NCBI RefSeq assembly: GCF_014489515.1 | Contig: NZ_CP060782.1 | Span: forward strand, 1,178,001 to 1,242,000 | Origin: Sphingomonas sediminicola | GTDB taxonomy: Bacteria > Pseudomonadota > Alphaproteobacteria > Sphingomonadales > Sphingomonadaceae | Direction of reading: 5' to 3' | DNA length: 64,000 bases | Part shown: in pieces, positions 28,886-37,142 of the stretch | Layout: the number at the start of each line of letters is the position of its first letter | Numbering within the stretch: position 1 is the first letter of the stretch | Program-made: the position numbers and the translations under genes | Notes under the pieces: generated by a model | Told to the model about the DNA's origin: nothing | What the model saw: the letters and a program-made list of their open reading frames with translations, nothing else | The model's database searches: none

Positions 28886-30471
28886 CTACACACCCGTCGC
28901 CGCAAATGTATGGCCATCGGGATCAAGATCACGAAGGTCGCGGCCGCGTGTTTCCTTGCCGAACATGGCTACGAGGACGAGCGCACCGATCGTCGGAACG
29001 ATGATGATCAGCGACACGACATCAAGCGGCGGGACGAGCGCGAGGATCGCCAGGAATTGCGCGAACATGCCACCCGCCTTCGTGCAGGCCGCCACCGTGC
29101 CGGTTGTCCTGCCGCGAATCCTGAGCGGGAAGCTTTCGGCCGCATACGGGAGCAGCATCGCAATCAATCCGTTCGTGCCGACGATCAGGAGCGCGACGGG
29201 AAGGACCGGGCTCCCGCTTCCGGTGAACTCCAGCCAGAGGACGCCGGCAAGCCCGGCAAGAGTCACCGCGATGGACCCGACAACGGACCATTTGGTGCTC
29301 CAGCTGCTGTACAGATAGGCAACAATGAACACCGTCGGGAATGCGATCAGAGCGGATTCCGCCAGCAGCTTGCTGGTCACCTCCATGCTGTAGCCCCGCG
29401 ATACGAGGTCCGCGGGCAGCCACAGGAGCAGCCCGAAATTGATGAGACCGTAGCAGATAGCCGCAAGACTCAGTGCGAACAATTTGCCGAAGAAAGCCTT
29501 GCCGGTCAGAGCGACCGACGGCCCTTTCGTAAAAGCGGCTTCTTCGGCGCGGGTAGTGCTGCGCGCCTCCGACCCGAAGCGCGCCATCACCGCCCTCGCC
29601 TCTTCGCGACGGCCGCGAGCGAGGAGGAACTTCGCGGACTCGGGAATGAACGCGCCGAGCAAAACGAGCGACAATCCAGTCGGCAGGTTCAGCAACCAGA
29701 GGATGCGCCATCCGAAGAAAGGCTGGAGGAGCGCGGAAAAGCCGCTCGCAGCGAAATAGCCGCCCACGGCACCCAGCCCCCGACGAGCACAAGCGCCCAG
29801 CCGCGGTGCTTGCTGGGCATCATTTCGGCGAGAAGCGCGTAGGTAACCGGCAGCATGCCGCCCGCCGCCGCGCCCATCATGAAGCACATGCCGATGTTCC
29901 AGGCGAGCGATGGCATGGCGCCGCAGATGGAGGTCCCGACGAACATCACAGCCGAGAGCAGAATGGAAGCTTTTCGGCCATAGATGTCGGCAAGAATTCC
30001 CCAGACAATCGAGCCTACGACCGTCCCAACCAATGCGAAGAAGGGTACCATCGAAGCGGTCTGCTTCGGAACCCGATACTCGTCGATCATTCCGGGGATC
30101 GTGAATCCGAGGCTCGCGGGCTTCATGATGTCGATGACGAGGGCGAGAACGAGAACGCCCATCAAAACCCAGTGTGCTCGAGACAATGGCGCGTCTTCGG
30201 GCGGAGATACGACAATGTCCTGAGAGGCCGACAGGATACCCGAGACGTTTCGTGGCAACAGCCCGTAAGCCGCGACACCGACCCCGCCGACAATGAGGAA
30301 CATACCGGCGATCATGTCCGCGCCCATCGGCATGCCCGCGAGCATGAAATGCAGGTTCCGGCCCATCCAGAACATGGGCGCGTGAAGGAGCACGCCCGCA
30401 GTAACGGCGATCACGCCGATACCGAAGGCCACCAGGCCCCGGCGGTCGGAAAGCGTGCTGGCGCTAAGCAT
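28886..30471 (-). CDS. MFS transporter with an extra N-terminal membrane domain, frame broken
   Basis: The ATG at 30471 overlaps the glucokinase stop. About 80 residues with two hydrophobic segments precede the canonical transporter, which starts near HWVLMGVLVLALVIDIMKP. The MFS loop is GILADIYGRKASI (D-x-x-G-R-[KR] motif). The frame breaks at CCCCC 29777-29781; one extra base gives LVLVGGLGAVGGYFAASGF, and the rest of the helices follow, including FIPESAKFLLARGRREEA, typical of the sugar porter family. The restored protein has about 528 residues. Position next to glucokinase suggests sugar uptake. Confidence 0.82.
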
Positions 30472-31450
30472 TGGCCTCGATCACGCCGTGGCCGCTCGCG
30501 AACGCCTCTGCAGCGCCGAAAAGGCCAGGCTGTGGATGGGTGATCACTTTGACCGGCATCTCATCCATCATTCGCTCGAAGCGCCCCTTGGCGATGAAGC
30601 GATCGCGGAAGCCCGATTTCGGCAAATAATCGACGAGCCGCAAGCCAAGTCCCCCCGCAAGAACTACGGCATGCCCGCCCTGCGCGAGTGCGAAGTCCCC
30701 GGCGGCGGCCCCGAAGGTCAGGCACAAGCGGTCGAGCGCCGCGGACGCGAGGGTATCGCTCCCAGACAAGGCCGCGGTCCACAGGTCCTTCTCGTCGCGG
30801 AGGGTGAACTGGCGCTTCTCCATCGTTCCGAGCGCTTCGTAGATGTTGAGAAGGCCTCTGCCCGACACAAGCCGTTCCACCGACACGCGCCGGAAGTTCT
30901 CCCGCAAATGCTGCAGGATCCCATCCTCGAGCGAGTCGAGAGGTGCGAAGTCCACGTGGCCTCCCTCGGTCGCGATGACCTCATATCCGCCTGCACGCTT
31001 TAGCAGGCTCGCAACGCCAAGGCCGGTGCCGGGTCCGACGATCGTGATCACGCCTGTGTCGGGCAGACCCCGCTCAGGGCCACAAACGTGACGGTAAGCC
31101 GATGCATCCAGCCCCGCGACGGCATGGGCGATTGCAGCGAAATCGTTGACGATTACGAAGCGCTCGACGCCGAGCCTCTCAAACATAAGCGCGGGGCGGA
31201 TGACCCACGGATTGTTGGTGAGCTTCAGCACGTCGCCGCCGACGGGGCCCGCAAAGGCGATCGCCAGTTCCTTGGGAAGCGGCTGCTCGATGCGACGGCC
31301 GAATTCCTGCCACGCATGTTGGAAGCTCGCGAATTCACCGGTCTTGACCGTCACCGGCTCGCCGAGGTCGACCACCTGGCAGTCGTCGATTGCTGCCAAC
31401 GCGAAACGCGCATGCGTTCCACCGACGTCGGCAGTCGCAATCACTCTCAT
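30464..31450 (-). CDS. glk: Glucokinase
   Basis: ATP-dependent phosphorylation of glucose, cytoplasmic. The 328-residue protein starts at the ATG at 31450: MRVIATADVGGTHARFALA, the phosphate 1 motif of the bacterial Glk family. It also shows IVNDFAAIAHAV, VGPGTGLGVASLL, a catalytic aspartate region, EGGHVDFAPLD and the late AGGLGLRLVDYL motif. It lacks the zinc-binding CXCGXXGCXE of ROK kinases, so it is Glk and not ROK type. The longer frame to 31621 adds no conserved residues. It heads the sugar cluster, overlapping the transporter gene by 8 bases. Confidence 0.92.
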   Translation of the reverse strand: MRVIATADVGGTHARFALAAIDDCQVVDLGEPVTVKTGEFASFQHAWQEFGRRIEQPLPKELAIAFAGPVGGDVLKLTNNPWVIRPALMFERLGVERFVIVNDFAAIAHAVAGLDASAYRHVCGPERGLPDTGVITIVGPGTGLGVASLLKRAGGYEVIATEGGHVDFAPLDSLEDGILQHLRENFRRVSVERLVSGRGLLNIYEALGTMEKRQFTLRDEKDLWTAALSGSDTLASAALDRLCLTFGAAAGDFALAQGGHAVVLAGGLGLRLVDYLPKSGFRDRFIAKGRFERMMDEMPVKVITHPQPGLFGAAEAFASGHGVIEANA

Positions 31451-31524
31451 CCGCGTTTTCTCCCCATTCCGTGGAATGGGCGCCCTCGTACTAAGCTGCG
31501 TCCGCAGCCGCCAGTGCCGATCTC

Positions 31525-31899
31525 CTAGGCCGCGTCGCGCGCGTCCTGCTCCGCGTCGAAGCGCGCCTGGGCACCATGGATCGCGTCGACATTTTCCATG
31601 GCCCAGGTCGCCAGACCGCAAATCGGCTTCTGAAGCGATTTGCCGAGCTCGGTCAGCTCATAGTCGACCCGCGGCGGGATTGTCGGAGTAACGGTCCGGT
31701 TGACCAACCCGTCCCGCTCCAGGTTGCGTAGCGTAAGCGTCAACATGCGCTGGGACACGCTCGGGATCTCGCGCCGAAGCTCGTTGAACCTCTTCGATCC
31801 ATCGCCGAGCGTCTGAACGACAAGCACGGTCCACTTGTCGCCAATGCGCGAAAGCAAGGTGCTGATCGTCCGGCAGACTGGATTCGCTGGATCTTTCAT
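31525..31899 (-). CDS. HxlR-family transcriptional regulator, possible redox sensor
   Basis: A 124-residue winged-helix regulator. The family core is GDKWTVLVVQTL, FNELRREIPSVSQRMLTLTL and LNRTVTPTIPPRVDYELTELG-like (VNRTVTPTIPPRVDYELT). Cysteine 9 in NPVCRTIS matches the position of the single sensing cysteine of YodB-type quinone sensors; a second cysteine is at 94. It faces the azoR gene across 129 bases, the arrangement in which YodB-like repressors control azoreductases. Control of azoR is therefore likely but inferred. Confidence 0.88.
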   Translation of the reverse strand: MKDPANPVCRTISTLLSRIGDKWTVLVVQTLGDGSKRFNELRREIPSVSQRMLTLTLRNLERDGLVNRTVTPTIPPRVDYELTELGKSLQKPICGLATWAMENVDAIHGAQARFDAEQDARDAA

Positions 31900-31982
31900 C
31901 TCGTGGTCACCTCAATGTTCCCGGCTCACAAATTTGTTCGTCCGCCACAAAAAAGTGCGTTCTTGCCAGCGCTTTTCATGTG

Positions 31983-32005
31983 GTTACTTAGGGTGCCTCG
32001 GTAAC
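31983..32005. promoter_or_regulatory. Candidate HxlR operator
   Basis: GTTAC at 31983-31987 and GTAAC at 32001-32005 form an inverted repeat with a 13-base spacer, inside which GGTGCC is nearly self-complementary. Spaced GTAAC-like half sites are typical of HxlR/MarR-size operators. It lies between the divergent regulator and azoR starts, close to azoR. Confidence 0.4.
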
Positions 32006-32028
32006 AAATACATACCAAGGAGGCAATA

Positions 32029-32580
32029 GTGACCATCCTGCATATTGACAGCAGCATCAGTGGCGAAAACAGCGCCAGCCGCGCGGTCAGCCGCTCCATC
32101 GTCGATCGGCTTCGCGCTCAGACGCCCGAGGCCGATATTGTCGTCCGCGACCTGGTGTCTGACCCCCTGCCCCACCTGACCTTCGATGCATTCGCCGACG
32201 GGACAGTCCTCGACGAATTTCTAGGAGCGGACACGGTGGTGGTCGGCGCGCCAATGTACAATTTCACTCTGCCGACCCAGCTCAAGGCCTGGATCGACCG
32301 GCTGCTGATCGCCGGCAAGACCTTCCGCTACACGGAGACAGGCCCCGAAGGCCTGGTCAAGGGCAAGCGCGTGATCGTCGCACTCGCCCGGGGCGGTTTC
32401 TACGATGACGGCTCGCCGGCCGCGTCGCTCGAACATCTTGAGAGCTACCTCCGTGGGGTCTTCAACTTCATCGGTGTCGAGCCGGAGTTCGTTGCCGCCG
32501 ACGGTCTCGCCGTGAGCCCCGAACAGCGGGAGAGCTCGATCAAGCAGGCGGTTGGGGAAACCCTGCGCCTCGCAGCCTAA
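32029..32580 (+). CDS. azoR: FMN-dependent NADH-azoreductase / quinone reductase
   Basis: Flavodoxin-fold oxidoreductase, 183 residues. It starts at the GTG at 32029 with a strong AAGGAGG ribosome site. The FMN phosphate loop is HIDSSISGENSASRAVS, followed by GAPMYNFTLPTQLKAWIDRL (isoalloxazine-binding MxN) and ALARGGFYDDG. It reduces quinones and azo compounds by two electrons, protecting against electrophile stress. It is slightly shorter than the E. coli enzyme at about 200 residues, but all core motifs are there. It is probably controlled by the divergent HxlR regulator. Confidence 0.9.
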   Translation: MTILHIDSSISGENSASRAVSRSIVDRLRAQTPEADIVVRDLVSDPLPHLTFDAFADGTVLDEFLGADTVVVGAPMYNFTLPTQLKAWIDRLLIAGKTFRYTETGPEGLVKGKRVIVALARGGFYDDGSPAASLEHLESYLRGVFNFIGVEPEFVAADGLAVSPEQRESSIKQAVGETLRLAA

Positions 32581-32593
32581 GCTTTCACCGAGC

Positions 32594-32626
32594 GCTCCGG
32601 TCGCGACTTCACCGCGCGGCCGGAGC
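32594..32626 (+). terminator. Hairpin after azoR, possible terminator
   Basis: GCTCCGG at 32594-32600 pairs with CCGGAGC at 32620-32626, 13 bases after the azoR stop. Only a short mixed T-containing tract follows, so intrinsic termination would be weak. Confidence 0.3.
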
Positions 32627-32648
32627 ACCAGTCTTCCGTAAAACACCG

Positions 32649-33434
32649 TTGCAGTCGATGCTCGGGTCGGCTGTGGTGGACGCGATGCTCAATACCGACA
32701 AAGCGTGGGAAAAATTAGGGAAGCGCGATCCCTATTTCGGCGTTCTCGCGGACGAGAAGTTCTCGATGAACAAGATCCTCGAGAATCGCGACGAGTTCTT
32801 CCAAACGGGCCGACAGACAATTGCCCACATCATCAAGCGATATGAGACGCATTTCGGTAGCTTTCCTCGGGGACGCGCTCTCGATCATGGCTGCGGCGTC
32901 GGCCGGCTTGCGTTGCCGCTTACGCAGGAATTCGAAAATGTATTGGGACTCGATGTCTCACCATCGATGATTGCCGAAGCTAGGACCAATGCCGAACAGT
33001 TCGGCGTAGCGAACGTGCAATTCCTGCTCGCCGACGATGAGCTTTCAAATGCACTGGGGCAGTTCGACTTCGTCACCAGCTACATGGTCCTTCAGCACAT
33101 ACCGGTCCGCCGCGGACTGCCGATCATCTCGCGACTGATTGACAAGGTGAGCCCGGGCGGCGGCTTTCATATCCACTTCTCGCTGAGATCGGACGGCCTG
33201 GCATCCCGCTCCCTCTGGTGGGCTAGCCACCACATTCCCGGCGTGAAGATCTGGCAGAACATCTGCGCCGGTCGTGACTGGAACGCACCGGGGATGCAGA
33301 TGAACAACTACCGGCTTAACAAGATTGCCATGATCATGGCGGCACACAGCATTGGCGAGTCCGCTCTGCTCACCGAGCATCATGGAAAGTTTCTAACTTG
33401 CAGCCTGATCGGCAAGAAACCCGATAGGGATTGA
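32649..33434 (+). CDS. Class I SAM-dependent methyltransferase
   Basis: A 261-residue methyltransferase of unknown target. The SAM motif I is ALDHGCGVGRLALPL (D-x-G-x-G), motif II acid is in VLGLDVSPSMI and motif III region is FLLADDEL. A helical N-terminus precedes it. The frame opens at the TTG at 32649; ATGs at 32658 and 32685 are possible starts and the last may be the true one because conserved sequence begins there (LNTDKAWEKLG). It stands alone between azoR and a tRNA gene. Small molecule or sugar methylation is equally possible. Confidence 0.75.
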   Translation: MQSMLGSAVVDAMLNTDKAWEKLGKRDPYFGVLADEKFSMNKILENRDEFFQTGRQTIAHIIKRYETHFGSFPRGRALDHGCGVGRLALPLTQEFENVLGLDVSPSMIAEARTNAEQFGVANVQFLLADDELSNALGQFDFVTSYMVLQHIPVRRGLPIISRLIDKVSPGGGFHIHFSLRSDGLASRSLWWASHHIPGVKIWQNICAGRDWNAPGMQMNNYRLNKIAMIMAAHSIGESALLTEHHGKFLTCSLIGKKPDRD

Positions 33435-33443
33435 ATTCGGGTT

Positions 33444-33517
33444 TGGTGGGCCCGGAGGGATTCGAACCCCAACCTAGCCGTTATGAGCGGCCGGCTCTAC
33501 CGTTGAGCTACAGGCCC
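33444..33517 (-). tRNA. tRNA with CAT anticodon (tRNA-Met or tRNA-Ile2)
   Basis: A 74-base cloverleaf on the minus strand with CCA encoded. The acceptor GGGCCTG pairs with CGGGCCC, the anticodon loop is CTCATAA with CAT, and the T-loop is GTTCGAATC. The first pair is a normal Watson-Crick pair, so it is not the initiator. C4-G69 and C5-G68 in the acceptor stem are features used by TilS to recognise the isoleucine tRNA whose C34 becomes lysidine, so tRNA-Ile2 is a real possibility. Confidence 0.9.
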
Positions 33518-33561
33518 TCCCCGGTTCAGAAGCGTTAGCCCCCGCCCGCATTGGGCGCAAG

Positions 33562-35220
33562 CTAGGTCCTGCGCCGGGGTAGAACCAGCGCCAGCTTGTC
33601 GCCGGCGACCCGGAGATCGCCGCCAGCGGTCTGCGCGATTCCGCGTGCCAGCTTCAGCGAAAAGCTGCTGGCGAGCACGTCCGCACTGTCGGAACTTCGT
33701 CCGAACAATTGCGCGTCACTAAGGCCGCTCAGGGACTGCGGACGGTTCATGGTAACGAGGCATTGCCCGACGTCGCAATCGACCGCGATCGAGAGGCGCT
33801 CGCGAGACGAAGCTACATCGACAAGCGCGAAACAGAATCGCCGCATCAAGCGCTCGAGCACGGCGCGGTCGAGCGAACAGATCGCCGGTGCACGTGAGGT
33901 CGTGACCGCGAGTGCTGCTCCACGCTCGCCTGCCCGTTCCTTCAACTCGGGCGTCAACTCCGTGAGCAACTCGTTTAGGTCGGTCGACGTATCCGAGAAT
34001 GCGGACGACGAACGTAGCTGCGCGGCAACATCAAGATCCTCGATCGCCGAAAGTAGCAACCGCGCCTGGCTGACGATCTCGGCGGCGCGCTCGCGATAAC
34101 TGTGATCGGCGGGGCCAAGATACTGGCCGTCGATGATCTCTGCGAACCCGATGATCGCGTTCAGGGGCGTCCTGAGCTCATGAATCAACTCGCGCAGGGC
34201 GTCTTCGTCGAGCGGCTCCTCATCAGCTTCGGCCGACGGCTGTTCCTCCTCGTCCGTGTCGGCCGAACGGATCCCAACGCCGCGGTAGCCGGCAAATCGG
34301 CCGTCTGCCGGTTCGAATGCCGGCACACCACTAAGCTTCCAGTCACCGGCGGCGGGTCCGTCCCCCGAGACGGTCAGCATCGCGTCGCGAAAGGGCGCCC
34401 TCACGGCGAAGGCACGCTGGATCCGCTGGTCTACGCCATTGTGCTCGCCCGGGTTTGCGAGGGACCGTCCGATCAAGGGTCCGCGCGGAACCCCCTCGAC
34501 CCAGGCGATTTCGCCGGATGGTCCGCATTCCCAACGAAACAGGGGCGCAGCGCCAAATCCGGAGCTTGCAACGAAGGCGGGCTGCGGACGCGCTTGAGGC
34601 TGTGGGCGAACGACGTGCCGCTCCTGCCGCAGATGCTCGATCCGCGCGAGGACTTCGCTGATCGATGGAATGGGCCCGCTCGGCGCCGCCGGAGCTGCCG
34701 GAGGTGGCGTCGGCTCAGCCTCCGGTTCCTGCTCCGGCTGCGGTTCTGGTGGCGTTGCTGTTGCCGGCTCGGTTCTACGCTCGGGCTCAGGCACGGCAAC
34801 GACCGCCTCTGCCGGCGGCGCTGCAGCAAGCGCCCAGGCGGACAGATCGGGATAGAGCGACGCGATGAACCGGCGGCTATCTGGGCTCGCTGTTGCAAGG
34901 GCGTCCCGCCATTGCGACGGCTGGAGCGAAGACGCCGACAACACCGGCGCGGCGACTGCAAGATTGTCGGCAGCAAAGACGATCACCAGTGGCAGCGGCA
35001 AGTGTGGACCAGCGACCGAGCGCGCAGCGGCAGCCCGCAATTGCGGATCGATCAGGGCTGCTTGCGCGAGGACTTCCTCGAGCGCTCTTTGAGCGGACGG
35101 CGAAGAGAGATCGTTCGAGCGGGCAAGCAACTCCACCAACTGACGCCAGCGGACGGCGCGGTCGTGCGGGTTGGCTGCAGGCTGTGCCAACACGGTATCC
35201 AGGCGATCATCGAACCGCAC
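33562..35220 (-). CDS. Sensor histidine kinase with conserved H-box but degenerate ATPase lobe
   Basis: A 552-residue cytoplasmic protein with no membrane segment. Residues 1-135 form a helical alanine-rich domain, 140-185 a Pro/Glu-rich linker, about 220-320 a PAS-like region, and 344-410 the HisKA dimerisation domain with RELIHELRTPLNAIIGFAE (phosphoacceptor His347). The C-terminal lobe should carry N, G1, F and G2 boxes, but I find no NxxxNA asparagines and no DxGxG; only a GLGL-less terminal piece (SFSLKLARGIAQTAGGDLRV) resembles HATPase_c. It may be a poor kinase, a phosphatase or a scaffold. No response regulator gene is adjacent. Confidence 0.8.
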   Translation of the reverse strand: MRFDDRLDTVLAQPAANPHDRAVRWRQLVELLARSNDLSSPSAQRALEEVLAQAALIDPQLRAAAARSVAGPHLPLPLVIVFAADNLAVAAPVLSASSLQPSQWRDALATASPDSRRFIASLYPDLSAWALAAAPPAEAVVAVPEPERRTEPATATPPEPQPEQEPEAEPTPPPAAPAAPSGPIPSISEVLARIEHLRQERHVVRPQPQARPQPAFVASSGFGAAPLFRWECGPSGEIAWVEGVPRGPLIGRSLANPGEHNGVDQRIQRAFAVRAPFRDAMLTVSGDGPAAGDWKLSGVPAFEPADGRFAGYRGVGIRSADTDEEEQPSAEADEEPLDEDALRELIHELRTPLNAIIGFAEIIDGQYLGPADHSYRERAAEIVSQARLLLSAIEDLDVAAQLRSSSAFSDTSTDLNELLTELTPELKERAGERGAALAVTTSRAPAICSLDRAVLERLMRRFCFALVDVASSRERLSIAVDCDVGQCLVTMNRPQSLSGLSDAQLFGRSSDSADVLASSFSLKLARGIAQTAGGDLRVAGDKLALVLPRRRT

Positions 35221-35343
35221 CGCTTACATCCGCTTCCTTCAAGATCGGTCGATGCACCGTTCACGTGGTGCACAGTCCTAAGGAAGAGGCTGATGCTTAA
35301 CTATCCCGAAATGGCACAGGCCTAAACGCAGAAAGAACAAACG

Positions 35344-35370
35344 AAAAAGGGCGCCCGGAGCCGGACGCCC
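35344..35370 (-). terminator. Rho-independent terminator of the TPR gene
   Basis: On the minus strand GGGCGTCCGG pairs with CCGGGCGCCC (ten positions, one wobble) followed by five T. It lies 22 bases beyond the stop of the TPR gene at 35392. The remaining bases up to the kinase start at 35220 hold no feature I can support. Confidence 0.82.
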
Positions 35371-35391
35371 TCTCCCGAAACTCAACGTGGC

Positions 35392-36711
35392 TTAAGCCAG
35401 CGTCGAGACGTAGGTCAGCCAGTATTTGGCAATTTCGGCGCGCGGTCCGGTCACGGCATTGAGAGCTGCGGTTGCACCCGCCTTGTCGCCCGCCCTGGCC
35501 AAAGCCATTCCCAGGTGGAGATTGATCATGTTCGCATCGGCACCCGGCTTCTTGAGCGCGGCCCGGAAGATCTCGGCCGCCTTTGCATATTCGCCATAGC
35601 CATAAAGGAGGTCGCCGTTCGCAAGCGCCGCCTTGGCGGTCGGAGCGTTAAGGCCTTTCGTGGCCGCCGCGCCGAGAGTCGCAGCTTCGCCGGCCGACTT
35701 CGCCTTGGCCTGCTCCATTTCCTCCTTGAAGGGCGACTTGCTGAGATCGACGAGCTTCGCAGCAGCGCCCTCCTCGAGAACGAGCTTCGCCTCGCCTGGA
35801 TAGCCCTTGCTAAGAGCCAGATAGGCGTAGCGGTCGTAATCGCCGTCGTCCTTCATCGCCTTGGCGGCGCGGGTCAGACGGAAGAGGTCAAGAGTCGCGG
35901 CCTCGTCGGTGTTGTTGAGGTTGCGATAGATGCGAATCGCATCGCTCCAGTTCGCAGCCGTCGGATAAGCGGCCACCCACTGCCGGCTGATTTCCGCAGT
36001 TACCGGGAGCTTCGCCTTGTAAGCGACTGAAATCGTGCGTTTGTAGAGATCTTCAGGCGCTTTGGCTCCGTTCGCGCTCTGCTGGGCAATCGCCTGGCGA
36101 AGCGTTGCTACGGCGTCTGCCGGATTGCCGCCGATCGAGCGGGCCTGTGCGAGCAGCGGAATGATCTCCTGGTTACCCGGCTCTAGCTGCTGGACCTTCT
36201 CGAAGGCGGCGATCGCCTGCGGGAACTGCTTTAGGTTGTAGCGGGTCTTGCCGAGGTTGAGATAGGCGTTGGACATCTGCCCCTGGTCCAGCATCCCCGA
36301 AGAAATCAACGCTTCAAGCGCGGTCGCCAGCTCGGCGTCGTTCTTCGTCGCGACAGCCGCCTTCAGCTGCGCCTGAGAAGCCAGGTAATGCTCTTCCTTG
36401 GTCTGCGCCGCTGCGTGCGCGGCGGCGACCTTGGCCGGAAGCGTTGCGGTATCGTTTGCTTCGACAGCCGTGACCAGGTCCTGGTAGGCCTTGGCGAATG
36501 CCGCCGAGATCTTGATCTTCTTGTCGCCTAGCGTGACAGTCGCGCTGCCCTTAGGCGCCTTCTCCTGCTTTTCTGCCGCCTTTTCGCTGCGGCTTTGAGG
36601 ATCCGTCGTCTGCGGTCCTCCCCCACCATAATCGCGCTGCGCCTGCGCGCCGGTTGCAAGGACTGTCGAAGCGGCAAGGGCAATGCCAAGCGTTTTGATC
36701 GTTGATTTCAC
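35392..36711 (-). CDS. Exported TPR-repeat protein
   Basis: A 439-residue secreted protein. The GTG at 36711 follows a GGGAG site and gives VKSTIKTLGIALAASTVLA, a signal peptide ending TGAQAQ. The first 80 mature residues are glycine- and lysine-rich, then helical repeats follow: NAYLNLGKTRYNLKQFPQAI, LEPGNQEIIPLLAQARSIGG and, near the end, NLHLGMALARAGDKAGATAA. The repeats suggest a periplasmic scaffold. An intact frame and a good terminator downstream mark it as a single-gene transcript. The function is unknown. Confidence 0.82.
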   Translation of the reverse strand: MKSTIKTLGIALAASTVLATGAQAQRDYGGGGPQTTDPQSRSEKAAEKQEKAPKGSATVTLGDKKIKISAAFAKAYQDLVTAVEANDTATLPAKVAAAHAAAQTKEEHYLASQAQLKAAVATKNDAELATALEALISSGMLDQGQMSNAYLNLGKTRYNLKQFPQAIAAFEKVQQLEPGNQEIIPLLAQARSIGGNPADAVATLRQAIAQQSANGAKAPEDLYKRTISVAYKAKLPVTAEISRQWVAAYPTAANWSDAIRIYRNLNNTDEAATLDLFRLTRAAKAMKDDGDYDRYAYLALSKGYPGEAKLVLEEGAAAKLVDLSKSPFKEEMEQAKAKSAGEAATLGAAATKGLNAPTAKAALANGDLLYGYGEYAKAAEIFRAALKKPGADANMINLHLGMALARAGDKAGATAALNAVTGPRAEIAKYWLTYVSTLA

Positions 36712-36819
36712 TGTTGGTCTCCCGCGCGCCCTACATGGCGCTTCCCGAATGTGGTGCCGGCGCAATAAACTCCGCCGATTGGATCGCCAAGCCGCTGCGA
36801 GATTCTGCCTGAACCGAAT

Positions 36820-36848
36820 TTGAACTCGAGGCCGCGCCCGCGCGCTAA
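36820..36848 (+). promoter_or_regulatory. Putative promoter of an intergenic small RNA
   Basis: TTGAAC at 36820-36825 and CGCTAA at 36843-36848 are 17 bases apart, a plausible -35/-10 pair pointing to the stem-loops at 36873-36996. It is a pattern match without other support. Confidence 0.3.
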
Positions 36849-36855
36849 CTTCTGA

Positions 36856-36996
36856 TAACTACAAAGGTAATCGTGCATGCGGGTATCTATTGCACGGGGC
36901 TCGCCATCCCTTGGCATCGACACCTCAGGAATTGGCGGGTCCCACCCGACAAAGGCGATCCGGCATCCCTCCACTCTGCTGCCGGGTCGCCTTTTT
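36856..36996 (+). ncRNA. Candidate small RNA upstream of gyrA
   Basis: The 431-base gap between the TPR gene and gyrA holds no convincing protein gene but contains consecutive hairpins on the plus strand: GTGCA/TGCAC at 36873-36895, GCCA/TGGC at 36903-36915, CGGGT/ACCCG at 36936-36948 and a strong terminator at 36953-36996. No plus-strand gene lies upstream that this terminator could serve, so a short transcript of about 140 bases is the simplest reading. It matches no RNA family I recognise. A 43-codon frame (36879-37007) overlaps it but runs through the terminator. Confidence 0.4.
36953..36996 (+). terminator. Rho-independent terminator in the gap before gyrA
   Basis: AGGCGATCCGGCA at 36953-36965 pairs with TGCCGGGTCGCCT at 36980-36992 (one internal mismatch or wobble), followed by five T to 36996. 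On the minus strand only a three-T tail is present, so the plus direction is favoured. Confidence 0.8.
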
Positions 36997-37142
36997 CGCA
37001 TGAATTAGCCTCGCGCGCGCCCGCGCGCGCACTGGTGCGAGGGTTCAAACTGGGCTAGGCCTCCCTATCTGGGGGGCAGCGCCGCGCAAAGCGGCGATTC
37101 TCCCTGCGTATTCGCATAAACAGAACCCACAGGATCTTTCAC

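Noticed and set aside
34102-35325. A 407-codon plus-strand frame opposite the histidine kinase
   Set aside because: The opposite strand carries a clear HisKA protein, and this frame is arginine-rich without motifs.
36879-37007. A 43-codon frame in the gap before gyrA
   Set aside because: It runs through the strong terminator hairpin and has no ribosome site or conserved sequence; a structured RNA is the better reading.
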